A stretch of 64,000 bases of DNA from an uncultured Sphingomonas sp. (GCF_934560975.1 NZ_CAKTFO010000003.1:124001-188000), one strand, 5' to 3'. Shown: positions 32,672-42,224, counted from the stretch's first letter. Numbers and translations: made by a program. Notes: generated from the sequence alone by a model not told the origin.

Positions 32672-35194
32672 ATGCTCAAGACGATTTTCGCAGGCACCGC
32701 GCTGGGCGCGATCTGCTTCAGTCTCGCCACGCCGGTTCAGGCACAGGCGGACACGCCGCCGCAGTCGCGGGCTGACGCAGCCACGCCGGCGGGCGGCGCG
32801 AGCGCGCAGGACGCGCCGGGCGACGCGCCTAGCGACATCATCGTCACCGGCTCCACCCGCGCCCAGCGCCGCTTCGACGTGTCCTATGCGATCAACACCA
32901 TCTCGCAGCGCGACGTGGAGAAGATCGCGCCGGTCAACTTCGCCGACCTGATCGGGCAGCTGCCCGGATTCCAGACGGAAATCACCGGCGGCGAGGTGCA
33001 GAATATCTACCGTATTCGCGGCCTGCCGAACGATGGCGGCTTCGTCAGCTTCCAGCAGGACGGGCTGCCGCTGTTCCACGAAAATGACGGCGTGTTCTTC
33101 CGCGGCGACGCCATCCTGAAGCAGGACCTGATGACCGATCGCGTCGAAGTGGTGCGCGGCGGCCCGGCTCCTGTCTACGCCAGCTATTCGGGCGCGATCA
33201 TCAACGCCATCACCGTCACCGGCAGCGACGTGGCGCGTGGCAAGGCGCAGGTCACGCTGGGCGACACCGGCCTCTACCGTCTGGACGCCTATCAGGCCGG
33301 GCCGGTCAGCGACAATACCTATTACGCCATCGGCGGCTTCATCCGCTATCATGACGGCTATCGTGACAACGGCTTCCCCAACGACAAGGGCGGCCAGATC
33401 CGCGCGAACCTGAAGCATGACTTCGACAATGGTTCGGTCAAGCTGAGCCTGAACTACGTCAACGATCACAACGTCTTCTATCTGCCGATCCCCACCAACG
33501 ACCCCCGCAATCCCAGCGTGTCGCTGAATCGCTACATCGATTATTTCGACGGCACGATGAATTCGCCGGCACTGCGCAACGTCAACCTGCTGTACCGGGA
33601 CGGCGTCGGCCAGATCCAGAGCCGCAACAGCGACCTGTCCGATGGCCGCCACATGCGGATGGTGAATTTCGGCGCGCAATATGACGGCGATTTCGACGGA
33701 TGGCTGGTGCAGGCCAAGGCCGGCTACACGCAGGGCAAGCTCGACTTCACGGCCTTCTATTCCACCACCAACCCGGCTGATGGCAACGGCTTCGCCAACG
33801 GCTACCTGGCGCGTGCCCGGACCGCGTTCGGCAATGTCAGCTCGCTCGGCTATGTGCTGGCCGGAACCACTACGGCTTATGATCCCTATGCGGCGTCCGG
33901 CCTGGTCATGCAGGGCCAGTATCGCGACATCCATTCGGATTTCTATTCGGCGCAGGGCACCGTCTCCGTCGCCAAGAAGCTGGACACCGGCATCGGCAGC
34001 CATGACGTGAAGCTGGGCCTGTATGCCAGCGTCTATGGCGAAGACAGCAGGACGCTGTACCAGAATTACCTGATCGAGGTGGCGGGCAAGCCGCGCACGC
34101 TCGACCTGGTGGCCTATTCGGCGGGTGGCGCGGAACTCGGCCGGGTGACCGACAATGGCGTGCTGAACTACGCCGCCACGCTGAACCAGGGCGATTCCGA
34201 CGCCAAGATGTTTGCCATCTTCGCCAACGACACCTGGGAAATCGCGCCGGGTCTGCACATCGATGGCGGCATCCGCCACGAACGCTACAGCTACAAGGGC
34301 TGGGCGGCGCTGACCGGGCAGGCCAATCTGGGCGATGCGACGACGCTGGCGGACGACACCACCCGCGCCTTCACCGGCGTGATCCTGAACCAGAAGGGGA
34401 AGCCGCACGCCACCAATTGGACGGTCGGCGCCAATTACGACTTCAACAACCATGTGGGCGTCTACGGTCGCGCCTCGCACCTCGAAACGCCGCCCAGCGT
34501 CCAGACGGTGATGAGCATCAATCCGACGATCCTGACCACCAAGGCGGATCAGTTCGAAGCGGGTCTGAAGCTCGCCGCCGGTCGCTCCTACCTGTACGTC
34601 ACCGGCTTTTACACCAACTTCGATCCGCTCAACGCCTCGTTCCTCGCCTTCGACCCGACCACGGGTCGCAACGACGTGAACGTGCCGTTCATCGGCGAGG
34701 CGCAGGTCAAGGGCGTCGAATTCGATGGCGCCTGGTCGGTCACGCCATGGTTCACGCTGAACGGCGCGCTGACCGTCAGCGATCCCAAGTACAAGAATTT
34801 CCAAAGCGCGACCGGCGCCGATCCGGAACAGGCGGAAGGCAATCAGATCGTGCGCCAGCCCAAGATCTACGGCAACGTCCGGCCGAGCTTCGATTTCCAG
34901 ACCGGCGGCACCGACGTGTCGATCTATGGCCGCTACACCTACATGGGCAAACGCTACGTCGATCTCTACAACAACACGGCGCTGCCGGCTTATGGCACGA
35001 TCGGCGCGGGCGTGACGCTGCGGCGGGATCGCTGGCAGGTGCAGGTGGTGGGCGACAATCTGTTCAACGCGCATGGCCTGACCGAGGGCAATACCCGCAC
35101 GGACTCGCTCAGCGGGCAGGGCAATGCCAAGGCCATCTATGGCCGGCCGATCTTTGGCCGCAATGTCCGGCTGGTCGTAGGCAAGTCGTGGTAA
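32672..35194 (+). CDS. TonB-dependent outer-membrane receptor
   Basis: An energised outer-membrane importer of 840 residues. The signal peptide is MLKTIFAGTALGAICFSLATPVQA; a disordered ~25-residue stretch follows, then the TonB-box/plug region with SDIIVTGSTRAQRRFDV and a plug ending in VEVVRGGPAPVYASYSG. The barrel has repeated aromatic-alternating strands and ends NVRLVVGKSW, a terminal Trp as in other barrels. The context (ROK regulator, sugar transporter, fucosidase, esterase) argues for an oligosaccharide rather than a siderophore. Its stop overlaps the start of the next gene. Confidence 0.93.
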   Translation: MLKTIFAGTALGAICFSLATPVQAQADTPPQSRADAATPAGGASAQDAPGDAPSDIIVTGSTRAQRRFDVSYAINTISQRDVEKIAPVNFADLIGQLPGFQTEITGGEVQNIYRIRGLPNDGGFVSFQQDGLPLFHENDGVFFRGDAILKQDLMTDRVEVVRGGPAPVYASYSGAIINAITVTGSDVARGKAQVTLGDTGLYRLDAYQAGPVSDNTYYAIGGFIRYHDGYRDNGFPNDKGGQIRANLKHDFDNGSVKLSLNYVNDHNVFYLPIPTNDPRNPSVSLNRYIDYFDGTMNSPALRNVNLLYRDGVGQIQSRNSDLSDGRHMRMVNFGAQYDGDFDGWLVQAKAGYTQGKLDFTAFYSTTNPADGNGFANGYLARARTAFGNVSSLGYVLAGTTTAYDPYAASGLVMQGQYRDIHSDFYSAQGTVSVAKKLDTGIGSHDVKLGLYASVYGEDSRTLYQNYLIEVAGKPRTLDLVAYSAGGAELGRVTDNGVLNYAATLNQGDSDAKMFAIFANDTWEIAPGLHIDGGIRHERYSYKGWAALTGQANLGDATTLADDTTRAFTGVILNQKGKPHATNWTVGANYDFNNHVGVYGRASHLETPPSVQTVMSINPTILTTKADQFEAGLKLAAGRSYLYVTGFYTNFDPLNASFLAFDPTTGRNDVNVPFIGEAQVKGVEFDGAWSVTPWFTLNGALTVSDPKYKNFQSATGADPEQAEGNQIVRQPKIYGNVRPSFDFQTGGTDVSIYGRYTYMGKRYVDLYNNTALPAYGTIGAGVTLRRDRWQVQVVGDNLFNAHGLTEGNTRTDSLSGQGNAKAIYGRPIFGRNVRLVVGKSW

Positions 35195-36387
35195 CAGGGC
35201 GATCGTGGCCCAGGCTGGCCCTGGTGGCGGCCTGCGCCTGGTCGCCGCTCGCCGTCGCGCAGGCGGCGGATGGCGCGGCGGCGCAAGCCCCGGTGGCGCG
35301 GGATCGCGTCGCGGACGCCTTGTCGCGGCGGCTCTTTCCGCTCCTTGCCGGCGTCGCGGAAAGCCGGCGGCTGGACACGCGGCCGGGCCTCACGCGCCTG
35401 TTGGCTGCCCGGGCCGCGCGGCGCGACGCCTGCGGCACGGACACGCTGTGCGAGGCGCGGGCGCTGCTGTGGAGCGATGCCGAGGTCGAACCGCTGATCG
35501 CCGCGCTAGTGCCGCTCGCGCGCGCTTCCGCCGTCGTTCCTCCGGATGACGGGATCGAGGCGGGATTGCGGCGGGAGGTGCAGGGCGTGAATGCCGTGAT
35601 CCAGGTCTATGCGCTAGGTGCCGCGCCCGCTTACCCCCTGATCGACGGGCCCGGCATTCCGGTCGACGGGGCGGAGGCGCAGACCCGGCGGCAAGCCGCC
35701 CTGGCACTGGCCCGCACCCCGCGCGCCGGATCGCTCCAGGCGCTGGATCCGGCGATGGAATTTGCCGTCTCCGTGCTCGACACCAACGACCGGACCGATG
35801 CGATCGCCTTCGATCCGTTGTCGGGCGGCGACAATGCGGCGGCGATGACGCGGGCGCGGTGGATCGACTGGAAACGGCTTCGCTACAGCGCGATGATCGT
35901 CACCGGGGTCGGTCCCGAGGTGACGGACATGCCGTTGAGCCCGCTCGGCAAGCTGCACCTGCGGCTGGCGGCGGATCGGTTCGCGCAAGGCGACGTGCCG
36001 TTCATCATCGTCAGTGGCGGACGTGCGCACCCGCGCGCGACCCGCTTCGTGGAGGCGGAGGAAATGCGCCACGCCCTGATCGATCGCTACGGTGTGCCCG
36101 CCGACGCAATCCTAGTCGAGCCTTATGCCCGCCACACCACCACCAACCTGCGCAACGCCACCCGCCTGCTGATGGCGATGGACGCTCCGCTGGACCGCGA
36201 TACGCTGATCGTCTGCAACCCGATGCAGAGCGCCTATATCGAAAGCCCTCCGTTCGCGGCCCGCAACCTGAAGGAGCTGGGCTATGAACCCGGTGCGGTC
36301 GGCCGGCGTCTCTCCCCGACCACGCTGGAGTTCCGCCCGTCCGCCAAATCGGCGCGCGTCGATCCGCGCGACCCGCTCGATCCCTGA
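35188..36387 (+). CDS. Periplasmic YdcF/ElyC-family (DUF218) protein
   Basis: A 399-residue protein with a signal peptide (PRLALVAACAWSPLAVAQA) and a C-terminal YdcF-like domain from about residue 225. Domain landmarks are SAMIVTGVGPE, VPFIIVSGGRAHP, the EAEEMRHALIDRYGVP helix, and ARHTTTNLRNA. YdcF-type domains bind nucleotide-like ligands and ElyC affects envelope glycan synthesis; the role here is unknown. The GTG at 35188 lies inside the TonB receptor stop region (7-bp overlap), so it is translationally coupled to uptake. The N-terminal half (30-220) is unlike known YdcF proteins. Confidence 0.8.
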   Translation: MVTGRSWPRLALVAACAWSPLAVAQAADGAAAQAPVARDRVADALSRRLFPLLAGVAESRRLDTRPGLTRLLAARAARRDACGTDTLCEARALLWSDAEVEPLIAALVPLARASAVVPPDDGIEAGLRREVQGVNAVIQVYALGAAPAYPLIDGPGIPVDGAEAQTRRQAALALARTPRAGSLQALDPAMEFAVSVLDTNDRTDAIAFDPLSGGDNAAAMTRARWIDWKRLRYSAMIVTGVGPEVTDMPLSPLGKLHLRLAADRFAQGDVPFIIVSGGRAHPRATRFVEAEEMRHALIDRYGVPADAILVEPYARHTTTNLRNATRLLMAMDAPLDRDTLIVCNPMQSAYIESPPFAARNLKELGYEPGAVGRRLSPTTLEFRPSAKSARVDPRDPLDP

Positions 36388-36409
36388 TCCCTCCATGCGG
36401 AGATCCCCC

Positions 36410-37402
36410 ATGCATCGTTTCACCAGATTTGCTTGCGCCGTCCTGCCGGCGCTCGCGCTCCATGCCACGGCGGCGCAGGCATGGAGCGACCGGGCCCATG
36501 CGGTGATCGACCGCGCCGCGATCGACGCCATTCCGGATGACGGCCCCGTCTTCCTCCGGCGACATGTCGACTATATCGCCGCGTCGTCCACGCTGCCGGA
36601 CAGCTGGCGCGGCAATGCCGAGAATTTCTCCAAGATCGAGGAAGATCCGAACCATGGCTGGTTCAGGGAGCAGTTCGCCTTCCTGAAGCCGATCCCGCGA
36701 TCGCGCTACGAATTCGTGATCGCGCTCTACAAGCAATATGAGCGCATCAAGGATACGGATCCGGAAACCGCCCGGCGCACCAACGTTCGCTGGACGGGCA
36801 CACTGCCTTATGCGGCGATGGAGGCGTATCAGCGCCTGATCGTCTGCATGCGCGGCCTCCGCGCAGCCCAGGCGGCCGGCCAGGACACCCGCTTTGCCGA
36901 GCAGAATTGCGCGTTTCAGGTGATCCGGCTCGGCCATTATGTCGGTGACGGCGCGCAGCCGCTGCATGACTCCGTCAACAGCGACGGATGGCGTGGCGAC
37001 AATCCCAAGGGCTATACGCGCGACCGTTCGATCCATGGGCGGTTCGAGGGGCAGTTCGTCGACGCGATCGGCCTGACCACCGGCGACATTGCCGGTCGGA
37101 TCGGTGCGCCGGGCCATCGCGGCGGCGACATGTTCGACGCTCTCCTCGCCTTCCTGGACGATGCCGCCGGCAAGATGGAAACCGTCTACAGGCTGGAACA
37201 GCGCGACGGTTTCGCCAATCCGGCCGACAAGGACGTGCGCGAACTCGTCTATCGCCAGACGGCGGCGGGTGCGACAATGCTGCGCGACATGATCTGCCGT
37301 GCCTGGGCGGAGAGCGCGCGACCGCCCGAACGGGTCCAGCCGTCGCCGATCGATCCGGCCAATCCGCGCTACAATCCGGAAACCGGCTCCGCCCCCGGCT
37401 GA
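36410..37402 (+). CDS. Secreted S1/P1 nuclease / phospholipase C-like zinc enzyme
   Basis: A 330-residue exported hydrolase. The signal peptide ends AQA before WSDRAH, so the mature N-terminal Trp would ligate zinc, as in P1 nuclease and phospholipase C. Other ligands are the His/Asp set in the motif LGHYVGDGAQPLHD. Substrates could be single-stranded nucleic acids, 3'-nucleotides or phospholipids. GGAGA upstream supports the ATG at 36410 rather than 36395. It follows the YdcF-like gene in the same direction by 22 bp. Confidence 0.8.
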   Translation: MHRFTRFACAVLPALALHATAAQAWSDRAHAVIDRAAIDAIPDDGPVFLRRHVDYIAASSTLPDSWRGNAENFSKIEEDPNHGWFREQFAFLKPIPRSRYEFVIALYKQYERIKDTDPETARRTNVRWTGTLPYAAMEAYQRLIVCMRGLRAAQAAGQDTRFAEQNCAFQVIRLGHYVGDGAQPLHDSVNSDGWRGDNPKGYTRDRSIHGRFEGQFVDAIGLTTGDIAGRIGAPGHRGGDMFDALLAFLDDAAGKMETVYRLEQRDGFANPADKDVRELVYRQTAAGATMLRDMICRAWAESARPPERVQPSPIDPANPRYNPETGSAPG

Positions 37403-38800
37403 TCAGGCGGGGCGGGGCCGACGGCGCTCCAGCGCACGGATCACGCCGGCATGGCGGGCATGGCCGATGTCGAACCGCGGCAGCAGCAGCACGGCGGCGA
37501 GACAGCCGGCGATCGGCACGCCCAGGCCAAGCGCCAGCATGCCGGCCCGTACCGCCGCGGACTGAACCTCTCCCGGCATGTAGCCCAGCCACCCCAGGCA
37601 CCAGCCGATCAGCGCGGTTGAGCCTGCGCCGCTGGCCTTCACCACCACCAGATAGGCGGCGAACAAACCCGTCTCGAACCGCCGGCCATGGCGCCAGGCG
37701 ACGAAGTCCACCACATCGGCCAGCAGGCCCCAGGGCAGCATGTAGATGCTGGCCAGGCCTACCCCGATCAGCATGCAGCATGACGCCAGCAACGGCGGGG
37801 AATGCGGGCAGGCCGCAAACAGGATCAGCCCGAACGCCGCCACGGCATGTCCGGCGGCCAGCAGCACGCTCTTGTCATAACGGCTGGTCAACGCTGTCCA
37901 CAGCAGCACGCCCAGGAACTGCCCCGCCGTCACCGCCAGCAGCAGCGATCCGGCCAGGGTGGGCCGGCCAATCACGTAAGTGGTGAGGTGAAGCAGCATC
38001 CGCACGAATGCGGGCGCGGCAAAGCCGGTAATGATGGCGAGCAGCGCCATGGCCAGCACCAGCGGGTCGCGCACCGGTATGGCCAGGCCATCGGACACGG
38101 TCACGGCGCTGCCGGCGGGGTCGGTGGGAGACGCCAGCGCGGATGCGATCAGCGTCGCGGCGAACAGCGCGCCCGCAACCAGCCCGATCGCCGCCAATGT
38201 TCCGAAGGTCCGCTGATGCGCCGCCAGCTGCACCGCCGGCGTCAGCACGGAGGCCACTATCAGCGACGACACAGTGCTGAAAAACAGCCGATAGCCGGAA
38301 ATGCGGCCGCGCGCGCGGCTGTCGCTGCTGATCTGCGACATCACCGCATTGTGCGGTACGTCGATCACGGCATAGGCACCGCGGAAGGCGAGCAACGTGC
38401 CAGCCAATATCCCGGTTTGCTGCACACCCAGAGCCGGGATGGCGTAGAGCAAGGCGAATGCCGCACCGCCCGGAACGGCGCCGGCCCCGATCAGCCAGCA
38501 ATATCCCCGGCCCGACCGCCGCAAGCGGATGACCAGGGCGGCGGCGAGCAGGTCAAAGATCAGGTCGCCGGCCAGCGCGATCAGCATCAGGCTGCCTGCG
38601 ACCGATCCCGGCAGACCGAACAGGTCGGTCAGCAGGAACAGGATCGTCGCATCCGCTCCGGCAAAGACGAGATTCTTGCCGAAATTTCCCGCCGAGTAAG
38701 CGACCAGTCGCGCTTCCCGCCAGCGTGCCGGACCGGTTGCGCCGACGGCGACGGCTGTGCCCGTACGGGACAGGGACGATGGAGAAAGCGGGCTGCGCAT
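37403..38800 (-). CDS. Sugar transporter of the GPH (MelB-like) MFS group
   Basis: A 465-residue inner-membrane protein with twelve predicted helices. The N-terminal YSAGNFGKNLVF stretch, the DLIFDLLAAALVIR loop, and the PHNAVMSQISSDSRARGRISGYR motif between helices 4 and 5 are typical of glycoside-pentoside-hexuronide cation symporters. A TTG at 38830 gives a longer form, but the ATG at 38800 is preferred. It faces the S1/P1-like gene end to end and is divergent from the fucosidase. The substrate may be a monosaccharide or small glycoside released by the fucosidase. Confidence 0.88.
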   Translation of the reverse strand: MRSPLSPSSLSRTGTAVAVGATGPARWREARLVAYSAGNFGKNLVFAGADATILFLLTDLFGLPGSVAGSLMLIALAGDLIFDLLAAALVIRLRRSGRGYCWLIGAGAVPGGAAFALLYAIPALGVQQTGILAGTLLAFRGAYAVIDVPHNAVMSQISSDSRARGRISGYRLFFSTVSSLIVASVLTPAVQLAAHQRTFGTLAAIGLVAGALFAATLIASALASPTDPAGSAVTVSDGLAIPVRDPLVLAMALLAIITGFAAPAFVRMLLHLTTYVIGRPTLAGSLLLAVTAGQFLGVLLWTALTSRYDKSVLLAAGHAVAAFGLILFAACPHSPPLLASCCMLIGVGLASIYMLPWGLLADVVDFVAWRHGRRFETGLFAAYLVVVKASGAGSTALIGWCLGWLGYMPGEVQSAAVRAGMLALGLGVPIAGCLAAVLLLPRFDIGHARHAGVIRALERRRPRPA

Positions 38801-39038
38801 GGGTGACCAGAAGCGTCGGGATGTCAGCAAAGTCCGGGCGTTATGGGCGGATCATGTCAGTTGTGCGACAGCCTCCCGCCCGTCGCGCCCATGTTGCCAG
38901 ATCGCTTCGCCATGCTGTACCCGCAGCCGTCCGGCATCGTCGATCGTGCGAGCGTCAGCTTCCGTACGGGCACGCGTGGGTCAAGGTCCGGGAGAGAGGG
39001 ACAATGGGCGGAAATCCTGACGGTGTGGCGGCGCATCG

Positions 39039-40664
39039 ATGACCATCGGACGCAGGGAATTTCTGGCGGGCAGCGCCGCTTTGCTCGGCACCCGGGCGGC
39101 AATCGCCAACAGTCCGATGGGAACAGCGCGCGGCCCGGTGCAGGCGAGTTGGGCCTCGTTGGCGGAGCATTATCGCTACCCGGACTGGTTCCGCGACGCG
39201 AAGCTCGGCCTGTGGTCGCATTGGGGGCCGCAGGCAGTGCCGGCGCAGGGCGATTGGTATGGCCGTTTCATGTACATGCAGGGCCATCCCATGTACGAGC
39301 ATCATGTCCGTACCTACGGCCATCCGTCCGTGTTCGGGATGAAGGACGTCCAGCATCTGTGGCGTGCCGAGCGGTGGCAACCGGAGGCGCTGGTCGAACG
39401 CTACAAGCGGGTTGGCGCGAAATATTTCATGGCGCTGGCGTGCCATCACGACAATCTCGACTGCTATGACAGCCGGTACCATGCGTGGAATTCGCTCCGG
39501 GTCGGGCCGAAGCGCGACATTGTCGGCGTGTGGGAACGGGCCGCGCGAAAGGCGGGGCTGAAGTTCGGCGTGTCCAACCATGCCGCGCATAGCTGGCACT
39601 GGTATCAGCCGGCCTATGGCTACGATCCGGTCGGGCCCATGAAAGGCGAGCGCTACGATGCCTTTCACCTGACCAATGCTGCCGGTCGCGGCCGATGGTG
39701 GCAGGGGCTGGACCCGCAGCGCCTGTATACCGGCCGGCATCAGGTGGTGCCGGACGGCATCGACACGATCGAGGCGATGAATGCGTGGCACGAGGCCCAT
39801 GACGGTCAGTGGATCGAGAGCGGCCCTCCGAACGATCCCGCTTACGTTGCCAACTGGCTGCTCCGCCAGACCAACCTGATCGCGAAGTACAAGCCCGACC
39901 TCTGCTATATGGACGATACTGCCCTGCCGTTCGGGTCGGTTGGGCTGGAAGCGGCAGCGGACTATTACAACCGCTCGATCCAGTGGCATGGCGAGATCGA
40001 CGTGGTGCTGACCGGCAAGAAGCTGGAGCCGCACCAGATCGGCGGCATCGTTGAAGATGTGGAGCGCGGCTTCAGCGATCGCCTGCGCGCCGAGCCGTGG
40101 CAGACCGACACCTGCATCGGCGACTGGTTCTACAACGTCGCGCGGTTGAACGATCGCAGCTACAAGACGGCCGAGGACGTGATCCAGCGCCTGGCCGACG
40201 TCGTGTCCAAGAATGGCAATCTGCTCCTGTCCATCCCGCAGCCGGGCGACGGCTCGATCGATGCGGAGGAGGACAAGATCCTGGACGGCATGGAAGCATG
40301 GATCAGGACCAATGGCGAGGCGATCTTCGGGTCGCGGCCGTGGCGGCGTTACGGCGAGGGGCCGACCAGGCTGGTCGCGGGCATGCAGAACGAGGGCAGC
40401 GCCAGCCCGTTCACCGCGCAGGACATACGCTTCACGACCAACAAGGGGGCGCTCTACGCCCTGCTCATGAAAATGCCCGCCGGTGAGGCGCGCATCGCCT
40501 CCCTCCCGCGCGGCTCGGCCGGTGTCGTGGAGCGCGTAACCCTGCTCGGGCGCGGCCCCATCGCGCATCGTCAGGACGAAGGTGGGCTGCACCTCACACT
40601 GGAAGCGGCGGCACCGGCCGGCTTCGTGCCGGCGTTGCGGATCGAGGGGCGCGGGTTGGCCTGA
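39039..40664 (+). CDS. Alpha-L-fucosidase, GH29
   Basis: Exported glycoside hydrolase of 541 residues that removes L-fucose from glycans. A twin-arginine-type leader RREFLAGSAALLG begins at residue 5, so Tat export of a folded enzyme is predicted. GH29 landmarks are LGLWSHWGPQAVPAQGDWYG, GAKYFMALACHHDN, and the likely nucleophile region LCYMDDTALP with D292/D293. The C-terminal ~100 residues form the usual beta-sandwich. The gene starts 238 bp after the divergent GPH transporter. Confidence 0.92.
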   Translation: MTIGRREFLAGSAALLGTRAAIANSPMGTARGPVQASWASLAEHYRYPDWFRDAKLGLWSHWGPQAVPAQGDWYGRFMYMQGHPMYEHHVRTYGHPSVFGMKDVQHLWRAERWQPEALVERYKRVGAKYFMALACHHDNLDCYDSRYHAWNSLRVGPKRDIVGVWERAARKAGLKFGVSNHAAHSWHWYQPAYGYDPVGPMKGERYDAFHLTNAAGRGRWWQGLDPQRLYTGRHQVVPDGIDTIEAMNAWHEAHDGQWIESGPPNDPAYVANWLLRQTNLIAKYKPDLCYMDDTALPFGSVGLEAAADYYNRSIQWHGEIDVVLTGKKLEPHQIGGIVEDVERGFSDRLRAEPWQTDTCIGDWFYNVARLNDRSYKTAEDVIQRLADVVSKNGNLLLSIPQPGDGSIDAEEDKILDGMEAWIRTNGEAIFGSRPWRRYGEGPTRLVAGMQNEGSASPFTAQDIRFTTNKGALYALLMKMPAGEARIASLPRGSAGVVERVTLLGRGPIAHRQDEGGLHLTLEAAAPAGFVPALRIEGRGLA

Positions 40665-40683
40665 TCCGCCGCGCAAGGCATGG

Positions 40684-41523
40684 CTATCGCCTGGCCAATG
40701 CCTTCACGATTGCAGCCTGCGCAATCGGTGCCATGCGGTCGTAGCCGGCAGTGAGGGGGTGGATGCCGTCCGTTGTCAGATTGCGCGAAAGCAGGCCGCG
40801 ATCGTCCACCATCGCCGCGTAATAATCGGCATAGATATAGCCGCGCGCCTTGCAGAGACCCTTTAACCACGCATTCAATTGACGCAACGTCGCGGGATCG
40901 CGCTCCTTCACCACGTCGCGTGCCGGTTCGGTGTAATTGTTGATCGGCAGCAGCGATCCGAAGATGACGCGAATGCCGTGGCGATCCGCCAGGTCGGCCA
41001 TGCTCTCCCAATTCGCCTCGATCTGCTCGGGCGTTTCCTGTTGCAGGAATCCCTGCACGTCATTGACACCCGCCAGGATCACCACCGCCGCCGGCTTCAG
41101 CGCCACCACATCCTGGTGGAAGCGCAGGATCATCTGGGCGGTGACCTGGCTGCCGATGCCGCGGTTCACATAAGGCTTGCCGGGGAAGGAGCGCGCCAGG
41201 TTCCAGCGATCGGTGATGGAATCGCCCAGAAACACCACTCGCTGCTCACCGGGGCGCGGATCGGCCAGCGCGGCATTGGCGGCGGCGTAGAGGTAGCGTT
41301 CGCCGAAATCCTGCATCAGGCTCGGCACCAGCTTTGCACGGAACGGGCCGAGCCATGGCCCCCATTGCCGATCCTGCACCACCCGACGCTCGGAGGAGCT
41401 TTGGTAGACGGGCTCAGCCTGCTGGGCTGCGGGCACATCCTGCGGTGGAGCGGCGGACAGCGACGCTGCGAGCGAGAGGGCAAGGGCGGTGACTAGCCAT
41501 GGCGGTGCAACATTGGTCTTCAA
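40684..41523 (-). CDS. Secreted SGNH/GDSL-type esterase
   Basis: A 279-residue hydrolase with a signal peptide (LVTALALSLAASLSAAPP). Blocks of the SGNH family are present: VVFLGDSITDRW with the nucleophile Ser, the Gly of NRGIGSQVT, AGVNDVQG with the Asn, and TDGIHPLTAGY with Asp and His. Such enzymes often remove acetyl groups from sugars. It lies tail to tail with the fucosidase, 20 bp away, fitting removal of O-acetyl decorations before fucose release; this is inferred. Confidence 0.9.
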   Translation of the reverse strand: MKTNVAPPWLVTALALSLAASLSAAPPQDVPAAQQAEPVYQSSSERRVVQDRQWGPWLGPFRAKLVPSLMQDFGERYLYAAANAALADPRPGEQRVVFLGDSITDRWNLARSFPGKPYVNRGIGSQVTAQMILRFHQDVVALKPAAVVILAGVNDVQGFLQQETPEQIEANWESMADLADRHGIRVIFGSLLPINNYTEPARDVVKERDPATLRQLNAWLKGLCKARGYIYADYYAAMVDDRGLLSRNLTTDGIHPLTAGYDRMAPIAQAAIVKALARR

Positions 41524-41562
41524 ACCCGATTCCCCGCGCAGACGGTCATGGTCGCCGCAGAC

Positions 41563-42012
41563 TTATCCCAGATCCCGATCATAAGCCCGCTCCGCCTCAT
41601 CGAGCACGTCATAGGCATCGCCGTCCGCCCCGACATTGCCGAAATGCGCCCGCACGTCGTCGGCGCTGCCGGCGCGCGGGAAGTGGCGGTCCAGCTTCAC
41701 CGCCTTGGCCAGTTCGCCGATCGCGCCCTTGCGGCTGACCTGTGCCAGCAGCCATGCGGCGAACGGTGGAGCCGTCCCCGCCGCCGGCGGCGGCGGCAGG
41801 GTCGCGGCCCGAAAGAAAGTCCGCACCTCCGGGGCAGGCGGGGAGGGCGCGACCATCCGCAACTCCATCTGGGCGCACGGCAGGGGGGCGGGCGGATCGT
41901 CCGTGTGATCGCGCGGGGTGGCGCGGCTTCGGCGCGGCCTCGGCTGAAGCGGGCGTGCGACGTCGAGCCAGAGCTGTTCGGGCCGGTCAGGACGCTCCAG
42001 CGCGGCCATCAT
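41563..42012 (-). CDS. YozE/SAM-like domain protein
   Basis: A 149-residue protein. Residues 83-149 look like the YozE SAM-like fold: FAAWLLAQVSRKGAIGELAKAV, a short FPRAG turn, DDVRAHF and a final helix AYDVLDEAERAYDRD. Residues 1-80 are Pro/Arg-rich and probably disordered. Proteins with this domain are usually very short and of unknown function. The start at 42012 is the first of two adjacent ATGs; a longer in-frame ATG at 42099 is possible. It is divergent from the MarR gene. Confidence 0.72.
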   Translation of the reverse strand: MMAALERPDRPEQLWLDVARPLQPRPRRSRATPRDHTDDPPAPLPCAQMELRMVAPSPPAPEVRTFFRAATLPPPPAAGTAPPFAAWLLAQVSRKGAIGELAKAVKLDRHFPRAGSADDVRAHFGNVGADGDAYDVLDEAERAYDRDLG

Positions 42013-42224
42013 GCCGACCCGCCTGCACGGCGGGGATCGACGATCGCCCGTGTCCCGGCACGACGCCGCGCAGGTGCTTGCATGGTTACGCTCCATCACA
42101 GTCGAGTCGGCCGCCAGCCGATCAGGCGTCTTAGAACATTAGTGGAACGCTTTCGGCAAGCCCGTTCCAAGCTGCTGAAGGAACGAAGAAAAGCCCGACC
42201 ATATGCGTCCTTTCACATTGCAGT
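42013..42224. promoter_or_regulatory. Gap between YozE-like and MarR genes
   Basis: About 210 bp without a gene. It contains an inverted repeat TGGAACG/CGTTCCA (42143-42149 and 42163-42169) and another GGAACG at 42180-42185. These resemble, but do not match in spacing, the stress-sigma -35 element; they may be a regulator site for the leftward gene. Confidence 0.4.

Noticed and set aside
32606..35074. 822-residue minus-strand frame opposite the TonB receptor
   Set aside because: The receptor frame has a signal peptide, plug and barrel features; the opposite frame has none.
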